A stretch of 64,000 nucleotides of DNA from Candidatus Adamsella avium (GTDB taxonomy: Bacteria > Cyanobacteriota > Vampirovibrionia > Gastranaerophilales > CAJFVJ01). Location: assembly GCA_904420445.1 (NCBI GenBank), contig CAJFVJ010000001.1:705266-769265 (forward strand). The letters run 5' to 3'. The notes beneath the pieces are model-generated. The model did not search any database. It was not told where the DNA came from and worked only from the letters and a program-made list of their open reading frames with translations. The number at the start of each line of letters is the position of its first letter. The stretch's first letter is position 1. The position numbers and the translations under genes are program-made. Positions 24,612 to 34,213 of the stretch are shown one piece after another.

Positions 24612-27600
24612 AGTTAAAATTTAAACATCAAGAATTTCAAACAGAGGCAGTAAATGTGGTTGCTGATTTATTTACAGGTCAGGAGAAATCAACAACTACA
24701 TTTTCTATTGACAGAAACCCCGATCAGATGAAGTTAATTCAAAATGATTTTGGTTTCGGCAACAAACTTGAAATAGATAACGACACACTGCTTTCAAATA
24801 TGCACGCAATTCAAAGACGAAACAAACTCCCGTTATCTCGTGATTACGACAGCCACCAGTTTTCTATTGAAATGGAAACAGGAACGGGTAAAACATACGT
24901 TTACACAAAAACAATTCTTGAACTCAATAAGCGTTACGGATTTTCAAAATTTATTATTGTTGTTCCGTCCGTTGCAATCAGGGAGGGTGTTTTTAAATCC
25001 TTGCAGGTAACAGAAGAACATTTTAAAAACCTTTATGACGGAATTCCTTACAGATATTTTATTTATAACTCGGCTAAACTTTCGGATGTCCGCCAGTTTG
25101 CGACATCAGGTAACATTGAAATAATGATTATAAATATTGACGCATTTAAAAAAGCCGAAAACATAATCAATCAGGAACAGGACAAGCTCAACGGCGAAAC
25201 TGCTATGAGATACATTCAGGACACAAATCCCGTTGTAATTATTGACGAACCGCAATCCGTTGACAACACTCCGAAAGCAAAAGAGGCAATTCAATCATTA
25301 AATCCTCTTTGTGTTCTCCGCTACAGTGCAACTCACAGAGAAAAAATAAACCTGCTTTACCGCTTAACTCCTGTTGATGCTTATCAAATGGGCCTTGTAA
25401 AACAGATTTGCGTTTCGTCAAACTCTGTAACTAATGACTTTAATAAACCATATATTCACTTAAAATCAGTTTCAAACCAAAACGGGTTTACTGCAAAAAT
25501 TGAAATGGATATTGAAAGCAAAGCAGGAAAAGTAGAACGTAAAACAATTACTGTCAAGCCTGGTGATGATTTGTTTATGCTTTCAGGAAAACGCAGTTTA
25601 TACGAAGGCTATACAATTGAAGGCATTGATTGCACAAAAGGTTTTGAATGTGTTGAATTTACGAACTCCGAAACAGTTAAACTCGGCAAATCTATCGGAA
25701 GTATTGATGAAAATATAATTAAGCATGCTCAAATATACAGAACAATCGAAGCACATCTTGAAAAAGAACTCCGCTACCACGACAAAGGTATAAAAGTTTT
25801 GTCATTATTCTTTATTGATGAGGTTAAAAAATACCGTACTGAAACAGGCGAAAAAGGCATATATGCTCAGATGTTTGAAGAATGCTATAACGAGCTTATG
25901 AGCAAAGAAAAGTATGCCCCGCTGAAAACTTATTTTAATACAGATATTGAAAAAGCCCACAACGGTTACTTTTCACAGGACAAAAAAGGGATTTACAAAA
26001 ATACTAAAGGCGATACCCTAGCAGATGATGATACGTATAACACAATTATGCGTGATAAAGAATGGCTATTGTCTTTTGATTGTCCTTTACGGTTTATTTT
26101 CTCCCACTCCGCATTAAAAGAGGGCTGGGACAACCCGAATGTGTTTCAGGTTTGTACATTAATTGAACAGAAATCAACATTTACCTGCCGCCAAAAAGTC
26201 GGACGAGGTTTAAGGCTTTGCGTAAATCAGGAGGGTGAACGGATTGAAGATAGAAATATAAACATCCTGCACGTTATGGCAAACGAAAGTTTTGCTGAAT
26301 TTGCCGAAACTCTGCAAAAAGAAATTGAACAGGAAACTGGCATGAAGTTTGGTGTGCTGCAGCTTAGTGCGTTGATGGATTTGACTTATGAAGAAAAAGT
26401 CGAAATTGAACATCAAATGGATGAAGCCTCAGCCTTTGATGTTTATGAGGCACTTGTGGCAAACGATGTTCTTGATGCTAACGGAAACGTAAAAGAAGAT
26501 GTAAAAATAGAAGAAATTGAACTTCCTGAAATAGCAGAGCCACTAAAGCAGGAAGTCAAAAAAATAATGAAACAGGCTGAACCTGTAACTTTTGAAAAGC
26601 TTAAAGAAGTTAAATGTGTTGAAACCCGTATTGAAGAAAAATCATTTACGCATGAACAAGCCTCAGAGATCATGAAAGAACTCAAAGAAATGAAAGTAAT
26701 CTCAAAAGAGGGTAAAATAAAAGATACAATGAAAGCACAGCTTAAAGCCGGCAAACTTGATTTGAGTGAACGTTATTCAAAAGCCGCACAGCGTGCAATT
26801 ATTCAGGCATTAGAAAAAGCCGACAACCGCCCTGTAATTCGTGATGCAAACAAAGAAGTTACGGTTAAACTGAAAAAACAGGCAATTTTATCCCCTGAAT
26901 TTAGAGAACTGTGGGATAAAATTAAGCAAAAAACAACATACAGAGTAAATATAGACAGTGAAACTTTAATTAAAAATTGCGTGAAAGAGCTGTCTGAAAT
27001 GCCGGTTATTCCAAAAGCAAAACTTGTTTCATCAACTGCAGAAATAGAACTTGAAAATTCCGGAGTATCCTCAACAGAAATGCACAGAAGAAGTTTGGAT
27101 ATTGCAGGCTCTTATGAAGTTCTGCCGGATATTGTCAGATTAATTTCAGCCGAAACACTTTTAAAACGGAGCGACATAATCCGTATATTGCAGGAAAGCG
27201 GCAGAATAAAAGATTTTATAAACAACCCTCAAGGATTTTATGAAAAAGCACTTGAGATAATCTCACGCAACCGCCACAGTCTGGCTATTGATGGCATAAA
27301 ATATGTTAAACTTGCAGGCGAAGAATATTATGTTCAGGAAATTTTTGACAGTGCTGAACTTCTTGCAAACCTTGACCGAAATGCTGTTCAGGTAGAACAC
27401 AGTGTTTACGATTACCTGATTTATGATAGCGGAGTTGAAAGCAGGTTTGCCAAATCTCTTGATGAAGATCCGGATGTAAAAATGTTCTTCAAAATCCCGC
27501 CAAGGTTTAAAATTGAAACACCTATTGGAAGTTATAACCCTGATTGGGCGGTGTTCTTAGAAAAAGACGGCGAACAAAAACTTTATTTTGTACTTGAAAC

Positions 27601-27748
27601 AAAAGGTACAACAAGCCTGTTTGATTTGAGAAGTCCTGAAAGATTAAAAATTCATTGCGGGAAACAACACTTTGACGCCTTGCAAGACGGTATTCTATTC
27701 TCAGAACAACCGGTTAAGGATTGGAAAGAGTTTAAGGTTAACATATAA
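24608..27748 (+). CDS. res: Type III restriction enzyme helicase-nuclease subunit (Res)
   Basis: A 1046-residue protein. The N-terminal SF2 helicase has Walker A M-E-T-G-T-G-K95-T and a DExH-type box I-I-D-E-P-Q (about 212-217), with motif VI Q-K-V-G-R-G-L-R near 530. The C-terminal endonuclease is a PD-(D/E)XK domain: N-P-D-W (about 977-980) and L-E-T-K-G (about 995-999). With Mod it should form the Type III complex that translocates and cuts when two unmethylated sites are met. It starts at GTG overlapping the BRO-N stop by four bases. All key motifs are present, so the system looks active. Confidence 0.93.
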   Translation: MKLKFKHQEFQTEAVNVVADLFTGQEKSTTTFSIDRNPDQMKLIQNDFGFGNKLEIDNDTLLSNMHAIQRRNKLPLSRDYDSHQFSIEMETGTGKTYVYTKTILELNKRYGFSKFIIVVPSVAIREGVFKSLQVTEEHFKNLYDGIPYRYFIYNSAKLSDVRQFATSGNIEIMIINIDAFKKAENIINQEQDKLNGETAMRYIQDTNPVVIIDEPQSVDNTPKAKEAIQSLNPLCVLRYSATHREKINLLYRLTPVDAYQMGLVKQICVSSNSVTNDFNKPYIHLKSVSNQNGFTAKIEMDIESKAGKVERKTITVKPGDDLFMLSGKRSLYEGYTIEGIDCTKGFECVEFTNSETVKLGKSIGSIDENIIKHAQIYRTIEAHLEKELRYHDKGIKVLSLFFIDEVKKYRTETGEKGIYAQMFEECYNELMSKEKYAPLKTYFNTDIEKAHNGYFSQDKKGIYKNTKGDTLADDDTYNTIMRDKEWLLSFDCPLRFIFSHSALKEGWDNPNVFQVCTLIEQKSTFTCRQKVGRGLRLCVNQEGERIEDRNINILHVMANESFAEFAETLQKEIEQETGMKFGVLQLSALMDLTYEEKVEIEHQMDEASAFDVYEALVANDVLDANGNVKEDVKIEEIELPEIAEPLKQEVKKIMKQAEPVTFEKLKEVKCVETRIEEKSFTHEQASEIMKELKEMKVISKEGKIKDTMKAQLKAGKLDLSERYSKAAQRAIIQALEKADNRPVIRDANKEVTVKLKKQAILSPEFRELWDKIKQKTTYRVNIDSETLIKNCVKELSEMPVIPKAKLVSSTAEIELENSGVSSTEMHRRSLDIAGSYEVLPDIVRLISAETLLKRSDIIRILQESGRIKDFINNPQGFYEKALEIISRNRHSLAIDGIKYVKLAGEEYYVQEIFDSAELLANLDRNAVQVEHSVYDYLIYDSGVESRFAKSLDEDPDVKMFFKIPPRFKIETPIGSYNPDWAVFLEKDGEQKLYFVLETKGTTSLFDLRSPERLKIHCGKQHFDALQDGILFSEQPVKDWKEFKVNI

Positions 27749-27751
27749 TTC

Positions 27752-29053
27752 ATGAAAAAATGTGTATTTTGTGGACAAGAATTTAGTGAGTTAACAGAAG
27801 AACATATTATTCCTAATGTTATATGCGGAAGAATAAAATCAAAAAATTTATTGTGTAAAAATTGTAATTCTTGGTTGGGCAACAATATAGATAATGCATT
27901 TGATGGTGTTTACAACCAAATAATTAATATGTTTAAAATCAAAAGAGAACGGGGAACGCCACAACCTGTACTGGTTGATGATTTAAACAGTGAACAACAA
28001 TATTTGTACAAATATGGCGGAGAATATGAACTTGCAGATGTATATATAAATGAAACCCCATTGCATCAAAACGGTTTTAGTTTTCAAATTCAGGGGAATA
28101 AAAATAAACAACAAATAAAAAACAAGATAGGTAAAATTCTTGCAGATAAAAAACAAGAACTTGAAAAACTTGGTATTGATTACAAACAGGAAATAAGGAA
28201 ACAGCATAATATCATTGATGCTGGCTGGGCAGCTATTTCTCAAAATACTCACAAATTTAAACCCTTTATGATTAAGTTAAAATTTGATTTTGGTGGAAAA
28301 GGTGTAGCATTAGCCGTTCTTAAAATTGCATATTTGTTTTTTAAAGAGGTTAAACCTGATATAAAGATTGATGATACTGAAATAATTAATATTTTAAAAA
28401 GTCAATCAGATAATGTTTTTGACAGATGCATCTATTACTCACTTGCTAGTGATTTATTTAAAGAAATACCTGATGAAATATCTCATTATATATATATTAG
28501 TGGTTCAAAGGAGAAGAAAAAGATTATTGCATATCTTAAACTTTTTAGTATTACTCCTTATATTTGTATACTGAATGATGATTATCATGGGAAAGACTTT
28601 AATGTTTCATACGGATTTAATTTACTTTCTCAACAAATATTTACTCCTATTTGTAATGAACTTGATACTGTAAGTAATTTAAAAGAACTGCTAGATTATG
28701 CAAAAAATTTTGATAATACGAGAATACAAATAGAAAAAGACATATCTAGAATTATGGATTTGTACTACAAGTTAAATCCGAAGGCACGATACAATGAATT
28801 ACAACTAGATGTTGATATGTATTTAAGGACACTTGTTTGTGACTCTATTGTAGATACAGAGTTATGCCAATTTTGTATAAATAATATTAAAGGTGATTAT
28901 ACAATAAATCTTTCTGAAGATAATAAGATAAAATGCACCAAGATGTTTGCTGATGCAATAATTAATGCTTTGGATTTGATTTTAAAACAGAATAATGCTA
29001 TTCCAAATAATTCATCGTTGAAGCAATTATTTCCTCAAAATCCTCATCAGTAA
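27752..29053 (+). CDS. HNH endonuclease-like protein
   Basis: A 433-residue protein with an N-terminal HNH-type zinc site: C4-x2-C7, then E-E-H18-I-I-P, then C35-x2-C38. The remaining 380 residues are helical and not recognised. It begins three bases after res, so it is probably co-transcribed with the Type III system. Its last 18 codons overlap, in antiparallel orientation, the end of the first prophage gene (stop at 28998); the border between island and prophage is therefore unclear. A defence-associated nuclease is likely. Confidence 0.7.
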   Translation: MKKCVFCGQEFSELTEEHIIPNVICGRIKSKNLLCKNCNSWLGNNIDNAFDGVYNQIINMFKIKRERGTPQPVLVDDLNSEQQYLYKYGGEYELADVYINETPLHQNGFSFQIQGNKNKQQIKNKIGKILADKKQELEKLGIDYKQEIRKQHNIIDAGWAAISQNTHKFKPFMIKLKFDFGGKGVALAVLKIAYLFFKEVKPDIKIDDTEIINILKSQSDNVFDRCIYYSLASDLFKEIPDEISHYIYISGSKEKKKIIAYLKLFSITPYICILNDDYHGKDFNVSYGFNLLSQQIFTPICNELDTVSNLKELLDYAKNFDNTRIQIEKDISRIMDLYYKLNPKARYNELQLDVDMYLRTLVCDSIVDTELCQFCINNIKGDYTINLSEDNKIKCTKMFADAIINALDLILKQNNAIPNNSSLKQLFPQNPHQ

Positions 29054-29444
29054 GTTTTAAATAAGGACGTGCAGGAATTTCAACAGATTTATTCCGCCCT
29101 GACTGTCCGCCGAGTTGGTGTATTGCTGCGTATTCAAGGTTTGAACCTATAACTGCTGAATCGTTATCATAATAAGTATTAACAGAAGAAGCAAGCTGCC
29201 CTGTTACCTGCAAAATCATGCCGGGCCACTGTTTATTTTTAGTCCGCTGTTTTATTGTTGATTCAGATAATTCAGTCCATTTATCAGGTCTTCCCTCATT
29301 TTTAAAATTTTCTTCTGTTGAATATGCGAAAATCCCTGCGATGTTTTTCATTAACGGCCGCAGGTTTTCACTTCTTTGAGCCAAATCAAGGAGTCTTGAT
29401 TCGACTTCTTTGTTATCAATTTTTATTTCAATAGAGTCAGACAT
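28998..29444 (-). CDS. Mu gpG-like virion morphogenesis protein
   Basis: A 148-residue phage protein of the virion morphogenesis (Mu gpG) family: an N-terminal D-N-K-E-V segment, the central R-P-D-K-W-T-E-L-S-E-S-T-I-K and the C-terminal I-P-A-R-P-Y-L region are characteristic. Members act in head-tail joining or tail completion. It is the last gene of the minus-strand virion operon and overlaps the Dam-type gene by eight bases. Normally it follows gpF directly; here a methylase gene lies between them. Confidence 0.82.
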   Translation of the reverse strand: MSDSIEIKIDNKEVESRLLDLAQRSENLRPLMKNIAGIFAYSTEENFKNEGRPDKWTELSESTIKQRTKNKQWPGMILQVTGQLASSVNTYYDNDSAVIGSNLEYAAIHQLGGQSGRNKSVEIPARPYLKLTDEDFEEIIASTMNYLE

Positions 29445-30249
29445 TTTTAAATAATTCTTTTATAGGGTAATTAGCAATCAGCAGTTCTTTATATACCTTA
29501 TTCGCCCTGCTAGTACCCTCACGATTGTTAATTCCGTTCTGCCTTTCAACTTCAATCATCTCAAAGCCTTTGTATAATTCTCGGACTTTTGGAGAATCAT
29601 CGTATGAGAGCAGAAAACGCCCTTTGATGCTGCCTAAAACATTCCTTAAACGTTCGTGGTCAAAGTCTGTGGTAGATGTTACTTCATAACCGCAACCTGA
29701 AGTGTACGGCGGATCGCAATAGAAAAAAGCACCTTCAAAATCGTATTGTTTAATCAATTTTTCAAAGTCACGGTTTTCAACCATAACTTTATCAAGGCGT
29801 TTGTGGATTGCGTCAATTTTTTCTAAAACATTGCGTTGAGATTTCGATGCACCGCCTGAAGATTTTTTCACAGTTCCGAAAGTATCACCACGCCCTCCAA
29901 ATGAACGGGTGATTAAAAACAGAAACTGTGCTGCTTTTTGGATATCTGTAATAAAAGTTCCGTTCAAAAATTGGAAAAACATCTCACGTGAGCCTAAAAG
30001 ATACTGCAATTCTTCTTTTAAGGCATTCGGGTGGTATTTTACAATCCTGAAAAGATTAACCAATCTTCCGTCAAGGTCGTTGTATATCTCTAAATCAGCC
30101 CAACGGTCTTTATAAAACAAAACCCAACCGGCACCGCCGAATGGTTCAATGTATGATTGAATATCCGTAGGAACTAACGGTGCAATACGTTTGCGGAGTA
30201 ATCTTTTTCCGCCAACCCAGTTTAATAAACTTTTTTTATCAACTGTCAT
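29437..30249 (-). CDS. phage DNA adenine methyltransferase (D12 class)
   Basis: A 270-residue alpha-class N6-adenine methyltransferase. Motif X/I is N-W-V-G-G-K-R (10-16), the SAM motif E-P-F-G-G-A-G is at 34-40, and the catalytic D-P-P-Y is at 178-181. It resembles Dam-type orphan methylases of phages and should methylate the phage genome, protecting it from host restriction. It lies between the gpF-like and gpG-like genes. Confidence 0.9.
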   Translation of the reverse strand: MTVDKKSLLNWVGGKRLLRKRIAPLVPTDIQSYIEPFGGAGWVLFYKDRWADLEIYNDLDGRLVNLFRIVKYHPNALKEELQYLLGSREMFFQFLNGTFITDIQKAAQFLFLITRSFGGRGDTFGTVKKSSGGASKSQRNVLEKIDAIHKRLDKVMVENRDFEKLIKQYDFEGAFFYCDPPYTSGCGYEVTSTTDFDHERLRNVLGSIKGRFLLSYDDSPKVRELYKGFEMIEVERQNGINNREGTSRANKVYKELLIANYPIKELFKNV

Positions 30250-30282
30250 TCAAAACTCCTTTAATTATTATTCAAATAGCGT

Positions 30283-31041
30283 TCAAATATCGTTTAAACC
30301 CGATGCGGGATTATGAGACCACCCGACATCAGGTGCAATCTTTTTACCGGTAAGAGGGTCTGTATAAACAGTAACGGGCTTATACTCACCCGATTTTTTA
30401 GAAACTAATCTCATCTCTTGAGACAAAGTACCTGTGGAATTACCCGGCTTTGCATCTTTCTTTTTGAGGTTATAACCTGAAAGAGCGTTAACTCTGCAAC
30501 GGCATCTCCAACCGTTCGGTGGGTAAAAACTTGCCCAGAAAGGATCATCATATCTGTAAATTAAGCCATGAAGTTGTGCGTGTTCGGGTCTTGTTCTGTT
30601 ATCAAGGACAGCAACGTATTCCCAATACGGTCTATTGTCCACATTATCCATCTGAGTTTTATACCGTCCTGTCATATATGAAGTCTGCATATTAACGGCA
30701 TAGATGGTTTTTAATCGGTACATTGAACCAAGCTGAACTTTTTCTGCATTGCCTTGAGTATCAACAACAATCTGTTCTCCCCACCAACCTTTCTTTTGCA
30801 GGGTTGGTTTGAGTTCTTTTTGAAACTCTTTGAATGTTTTTCCCTCAGACAGAGCTTTATCCAAAGCAGAGCGAATATCTTTTAGAATATCCTCACGCAT
30901 AACTTTGGCAACTGTGAAAGTCTTTTTATGTGCATCTTGCCAGAGTTCGTACCAATCCCAAGTGAAAGTTTGACCTTTTCGCCTGAAATATTTTATGGCT
31001 GCTGCCGGAGCAAGTTTAAATAGACCTTTAAGTTCGATCAT
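30283..31041 (-). CDS. Mu gpF-like minor head protein
   Basis: A protein of 252 residues of the phage minor head (SPP1 gp7/Mu gpF) family. The signature region A-V-L-D-N-R-T-R-P-E-H-A-Q-L-H-G followed by P-P-N-G-W-R-C-R-C-R is complete. It probably helps initiate head assembly and DNA injection. The ATG at 31041 has AGAGGT upstream and overlaps the stop of the Dcm-type gene by 14 bases; a longer frame to 31158 lies wholly inside that gene and is not the real start. Confidence 0.86.
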   Translation of the reverse strand: MIELKGLFKLAPAAAIKYFRRKGQTFTWDWYELWQDAHKKTFTVAKVMREDILKDIRSALDKALSEGKTFKEFQKELKPTLQKKGWWGEQIVVDTQGNAEKVQLGSMYRLKTIYAVNMQTSYMTGRYKTQMDNVDNRPYWEYVAVLDNRTRPEHAQLHGLIYRYDDPFWASFYPPNGWRCRCRVNALSGYNLKKKDAKPGNSTGTLSQEMRLVSKKSGEYKPVTVYTDPLTGKKIAPDVGWSHNPASGLNDI

Positions 31042-32227
31042 TCTCGACCTCTGCCGCTTGGTTGCTCGCATTAAACGGGTCTGCGGTCTTGGACTTCTCC
31101 AAGCCCTCCGCCCTCTGCTCGCAATCCGCGATTTTTCTTGCAACAGCTTCAACAACATTTACGGTTACGGCATTGCCTGCCATCTTGTATAAACGACAAT
31201 CTGCCAATCCGATTTCACGAGCTTTCTCTATCATTTCATCAGGAAATCCCTGAAGTCTGAAACACTCAAGCGGAGTTAATCTTCTAATTCTGTATCCGTC
31301 AATAGTTCCCATATTGCAGTTTGTATCAAGAGTCTGAGAGCAGCCTTTACCAACTCTTCCACGTCTTGTTTTAGAATGAGGGAAAGCAAGATTTATTCCG
31401 TCTCCTGGGATTGCCTCATCGTAACCTTTTTTAGTACCGTTCCTCACACGCATTAAAGGAGTATCTCCTGCAACCAAAAGTGTTTGAACAGTATCAGAAG
31501 GACGATATTTGTCATAACGTACCCTGTTTACAAAATACAAACCTGTTTTAGCACCGAGTCCGCCGCCGTTTGCAGTAAGACAGGAACTTAAACCGTCCGG
31601 TAAATAAATTCTGTTGCCTTGAGGTGTCTTGGAACTTAATGGATGTTTATTGAGCGTGCTAATATTTTCGATTCCATCCGGGGTGAGAGGAAATATTTTG
31701 CCGGCACATCCTTTTCCATAACATCCAACAATGTACACTCTTTCCCTGTTTTGAGGAACTCCGAAGAACTTAGAATTAAGTAATTGCCATTGCACTTGAT
31801 ACCCAAGGTCGGTGAGAATTTTAAGTATTGTTTGGAAAGTTTTTCCACTGTCGTGATTAAGTAAGCCTTTAACGTTTTCGAGTATAAAATATCGGGGTCG
31901 CTTGTCTTTGAGAATCCGTGCGACTTCAAAAAACATTGTGCCTCTGGTGTCTTCAAAGCCGCGTCTTTTTCCTGCAATCGAGAAAGACTGGCAAGGAAAT
32001 CCTCCGCAGAGAATGTCGAAGTCGGGCAATTCTTCTGTATTGATTGTTCTGATGTCATTAAAAAATAACTCCTCTTCGGTATTAAAATATGCTTTGTATA
32101 ATTTGTTGGCATATTCGTCATTATCACAATAGCCGATACTTTTAAAACCCGCTCTTTCAAGTCCGATTCTGAAACCGCCTATACCGGAAAATAAATCCAA
32201 AAACGTTAATTGCTTATTCAAGACCAT
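31028..32227 (-). CDS. phage DNA cytosine-5 methyltransferase
   Basis: A 399-residue C5-cytosine methyltransferase: motif I D-L-F-S-G-I-G-G-F (11-19), motif IV G-F-P-C79-Q-S-F with the catalytic cysteine, motif VI E-N-V-K-G, motif VIII Q-N-R-E-R-V and the C-terminal G-N-A-V motif X. The target recognition region is about 200-330. The ATG at 32227 is preceded by GGGAGGAG and overlaps the portal stop by 14 bases; an upstream in-frame start is inside the portal gene. It most likely shields phage DNA from restriction. Confidence 0.92.
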   Translation of the reverse strand: MVLNKQLTFLDLFSGIGGFRIGLERAGFKSIGYCDNDEYANKLYKAYFNTEEELFFNDIRTINTEELPDFDILCGGFPCQSFSIAGKRRGFEDTRGTMFFEVARILKDKRPRYFILENVKGLLNHDSGKTFQTILKILTDLGYQVQWQLLNSKFFGVPQNRERVYIVGCYGKGCAGKIFPLTPDGIENISTLNKHPLSSKTPQGNRIYLPDGLSSCLTANGGGLGAKTGLYFVNRVRYDKYRPSDTVQTLLVAGDTPLMRVRNGTKKGYDEAIPGDGINLAFPHSKTRRGRVGKGCSQTLDTNCNMGTIDGYRIRRLTPLECFRLQGFPDEMIEKAREIGLADCRLYKMAGNAVTVNVVEAVARKIADCEQRAEGLEKSKTADPFNASNQAAEVENDRT

Positions 32228-33677
32228 CACTCCTCCCTTGCAGTTCACACAGGAAAAGTGCCTTTTGAAGAGATTGTTCAAACTTCTTTGAATGCAGGTT
32301 TTTATCCGTTAAAAGTTCATAAGCCTCATCGAAGTCATCACAATCCTCAAGCAGTGAAATTAAAGGTGAAAGCATCTGTTGAGCCTGTTCATTTAATTTT
32401 TTTGTTGAAATAAACTCAAGCAGATTTTCTATCTGGTCTTGTCCGGGAACGGACGGCTCGCTTTCCTTGAATTCCTTAAACTGAGAATTTGTTGCAGGGA
32501 TAACATCTTCCCTGATATCAAAATCCTCATCTTCAAGACCGTATGCTTTAATAAAATAATTTTTCGTAAATTTAACACCGGTATCGGAGAGAATTTTGTC
32601 TCTCTGTGCAAGAGTCAAATCAACATCTTCCGGTGCATATAACTGAAATATCGGGACTTCTTCATTAGAGAAATTAATTTCATAAATCCAACGAATAAGC
32701 TGGTTTATAACACTTTCAACGAGTTTTTTATCAGAATCAATAATATCCTGACGAACCGCCATGTGCGTATTTGCAGCCGCATAACTTCCTGTTGAACCGA
32801 TTTCGGTTGTAAGAGTTTGTCCTAAGATTGCTTTTGAAATTTCAGAATTCATCTTGTCGATGAGTTTTTCATAAATTTCGGCAGATGAAGATTTGTTTGC
32901 CTCTTGGATTTCTACAGACGAATCATCAGGAATAACAGCGATTGCATCTTGAACCATATCCTCAAGCATATCTGCGAGAGTCGTGGTTTCTTCTCTTGAT
33001 GCTCCACGTGGGTGTTTGCCTATCAAATGAGGCATTCCGTATTTTTCCGTAAATACTACCCAAAACTTGAGTCCGCCTTTTTTGAATGTAACAGACCAAA
33101 AGACACGAGATAACGTTCTCTCACCGTAAGGATTGTTATAAGATGGATTATTTTGAGCAAGCAGGAATTTTTTATCCGGAACAATTTCGCCGTAGTAATT
33201 TTCTTTAGTTCTAAATTTTAGATTATTGTCATCATCAAAACAAAACCATTCCGGCGGCTTTGCAATAATTTTTTCAGGCAGAACGTGTCCTGATTTGGTT
33301 TTCTTCCAGATAATCTCTAAAGGCTGATAACCAAACTGAGTTGCATCAAGAATATCATTTATTATTTTATGAATATCCAGTTTTTTAAGTAATTCTTCAA
33401 TCGCCTCAGCATTTTTGTCTTTATCCAAACCACGATTGATTTCCCAATCAAGAGATAAAACACCTGCTTTTCTTGATTGAGTGCAGGCAAAAACGTGCGG
33501 ATCACAAAGCAATTCCTTATAAATCCTAATATCCTTGCCCTGTTTTCTGAGAACAATATCAGGATCAGGGAGAATGTTTGCCAATGAATAAAAGTTTAAT
33601 GCTCGTTTTCGGGTCGCAATTTCTTCTGACAAACTTTTTTTAGAGTTTGCTTTTTTAAGAATAGAATCGTCTGTCAT
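32214..33677 (-). CDS. Mu gp29-like portal protein (DUF935)
   Basis: A 487-residue protein of the DUF935 family that forms the portal of Mu-like phages. It includes R-K-A-G-V-L-S-L-D-W (about 74-83), the conserved P-E-W-F-x-F-D region and I-L-G-Q-T-L-T-T (about 289-296). The portal ring is the channel for DNA packaging and joins head to tail. It begins on the last base of the tail tube gene. Its place after the tail tube gene, not next to the terminase, is unusual. Confidence 0.88.
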   Translation of the reverse strand: MTDDSILKKANSKKSLSEEIATRKRALNFYSLANILPDPDIVLRKQGKDIRIYKELLCDPHVFACTQSRKAGVLSLDWEINRGLDKDKNAEAIEELLKKLDIHKIINDILDATQFGYQPLEIIWKKTKSGHVLPEKIIAKPPEWFCFDDDNNLKFRTKENYYGEIVPDKKFLLAQNNPSYNNPYGERTLSRVFWSVTFKKGGLKFWVVFTEKYGMPHLIGKHPRGASREETTTLADMLEDMVQDAIAVIPDDSSVEIQEANKSSSAEIYEKLIDKMNSEISKAILGQTLTTEIGSTGSYAAANTHMAVRQDIIDSDKKLVESVINQLIRWIYEINFSNEEVPIFQLYAPEDVDLTLAQRDKILSDTGVKFTKNYFIKAYGLEDEDFDIREDVIPATNSQFKEFKESEPSVPGQDQIENLLEFISTKKLNEQAQQMLSPLISLLEDCDDFDEAYELLTDKNLHSKKFEQSLQKALFLCELQGRSDGLE

Positions 33678-34198
33678 TAAGCCCCCGTATTCTTTTTGAA
33701 TGTAGCGAGCATATCGACCATTCCGACCTTGTAGATGTTTTCAAGAACATCTATTTCAAAAATCTCGACTCCGTCAACGATTAATTTGGCATAGGTTACA
33801 GCCATAGTTGTTTCATATTCGGCATTTTCCTGCGGCTTAATATTACCGAGAGGGAATTCTTTGAAAGTTCCGATTAAAAAAGCAGTGGCAGGAACTTCCT
33901 TAATTCTTCCCGTTCCGTTGTAGGTTTCAAGGTTGGCTCTAACCTGTATCATTGTTGCTAAGAACGGATTAGAACATATAGCCATAACACTCGGATAAAG
34001 TGCATTCCACTTAATCTTGCATTCAAGTTTGTCGATCCCGGCAAAAAATTCAGCAGAACCAACCATACCAAGAGCCTTATGCTCTGCCATTTTATGCTTA
34101 ATCTGCGGAAGCTGAACTTCTTCAGCACGTCCGAGCAGGTTGATGCCGTTCATATAAACATTGGCATTGGTTAATTTATTAATCTCTATTTTCGACAT
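33677..34198 (-). CDS. P2 FII-like major tail tube protein
   Basis: A 173-residue protein of the P2 FII tail-tube family: N-A-N-V-Y-x-x-G near the start, then L-P-x-I-x-x-K, and a central G-S-A-E-F-F-A-G-I-D-K-L-E region. It should form the inner tube of a contractile tail together with the sheath protein at 34394-35626. The tail is P2-like while the head is Mu-like. Confidence 0.85.
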   Translation of the reverse strand: MSKIEINKLTNANVYMNGINLLGRAEEVQLPQIKHKMAEHKALGMVGSAEFFAGIDKLECKIKWNALYPSVMAICSNPFLATMIQVRANLETYNGTGRIKEVPATAFLIGTFKEFPLGNIKPQENAEYETTMAVTYAKLIVDGVEIFEIDVLENIYKVGMVDMLATFKKNTGA

Positions 34199-34213
34199 TA
34201 GTGTAAAAACTCC

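Noticed and set aside
17600-27748. DISARM- or BREX-like system, because a helicase and an adenine methyltransferase are adjacent
   Set aside because: The methyltransferase has Type III Mod motifs, a full Type III Res is present, and no DrmA/B/C, PglZ or BrxC-like protein was seen.
31041-31158. Longer N-terminus of the gpF-like protein
   Set aside because: The added residues are the reverse-frame reading of the Dcm-type gene end, with an Arg-rich composition; the ATG at 31041 has a ribosome site.
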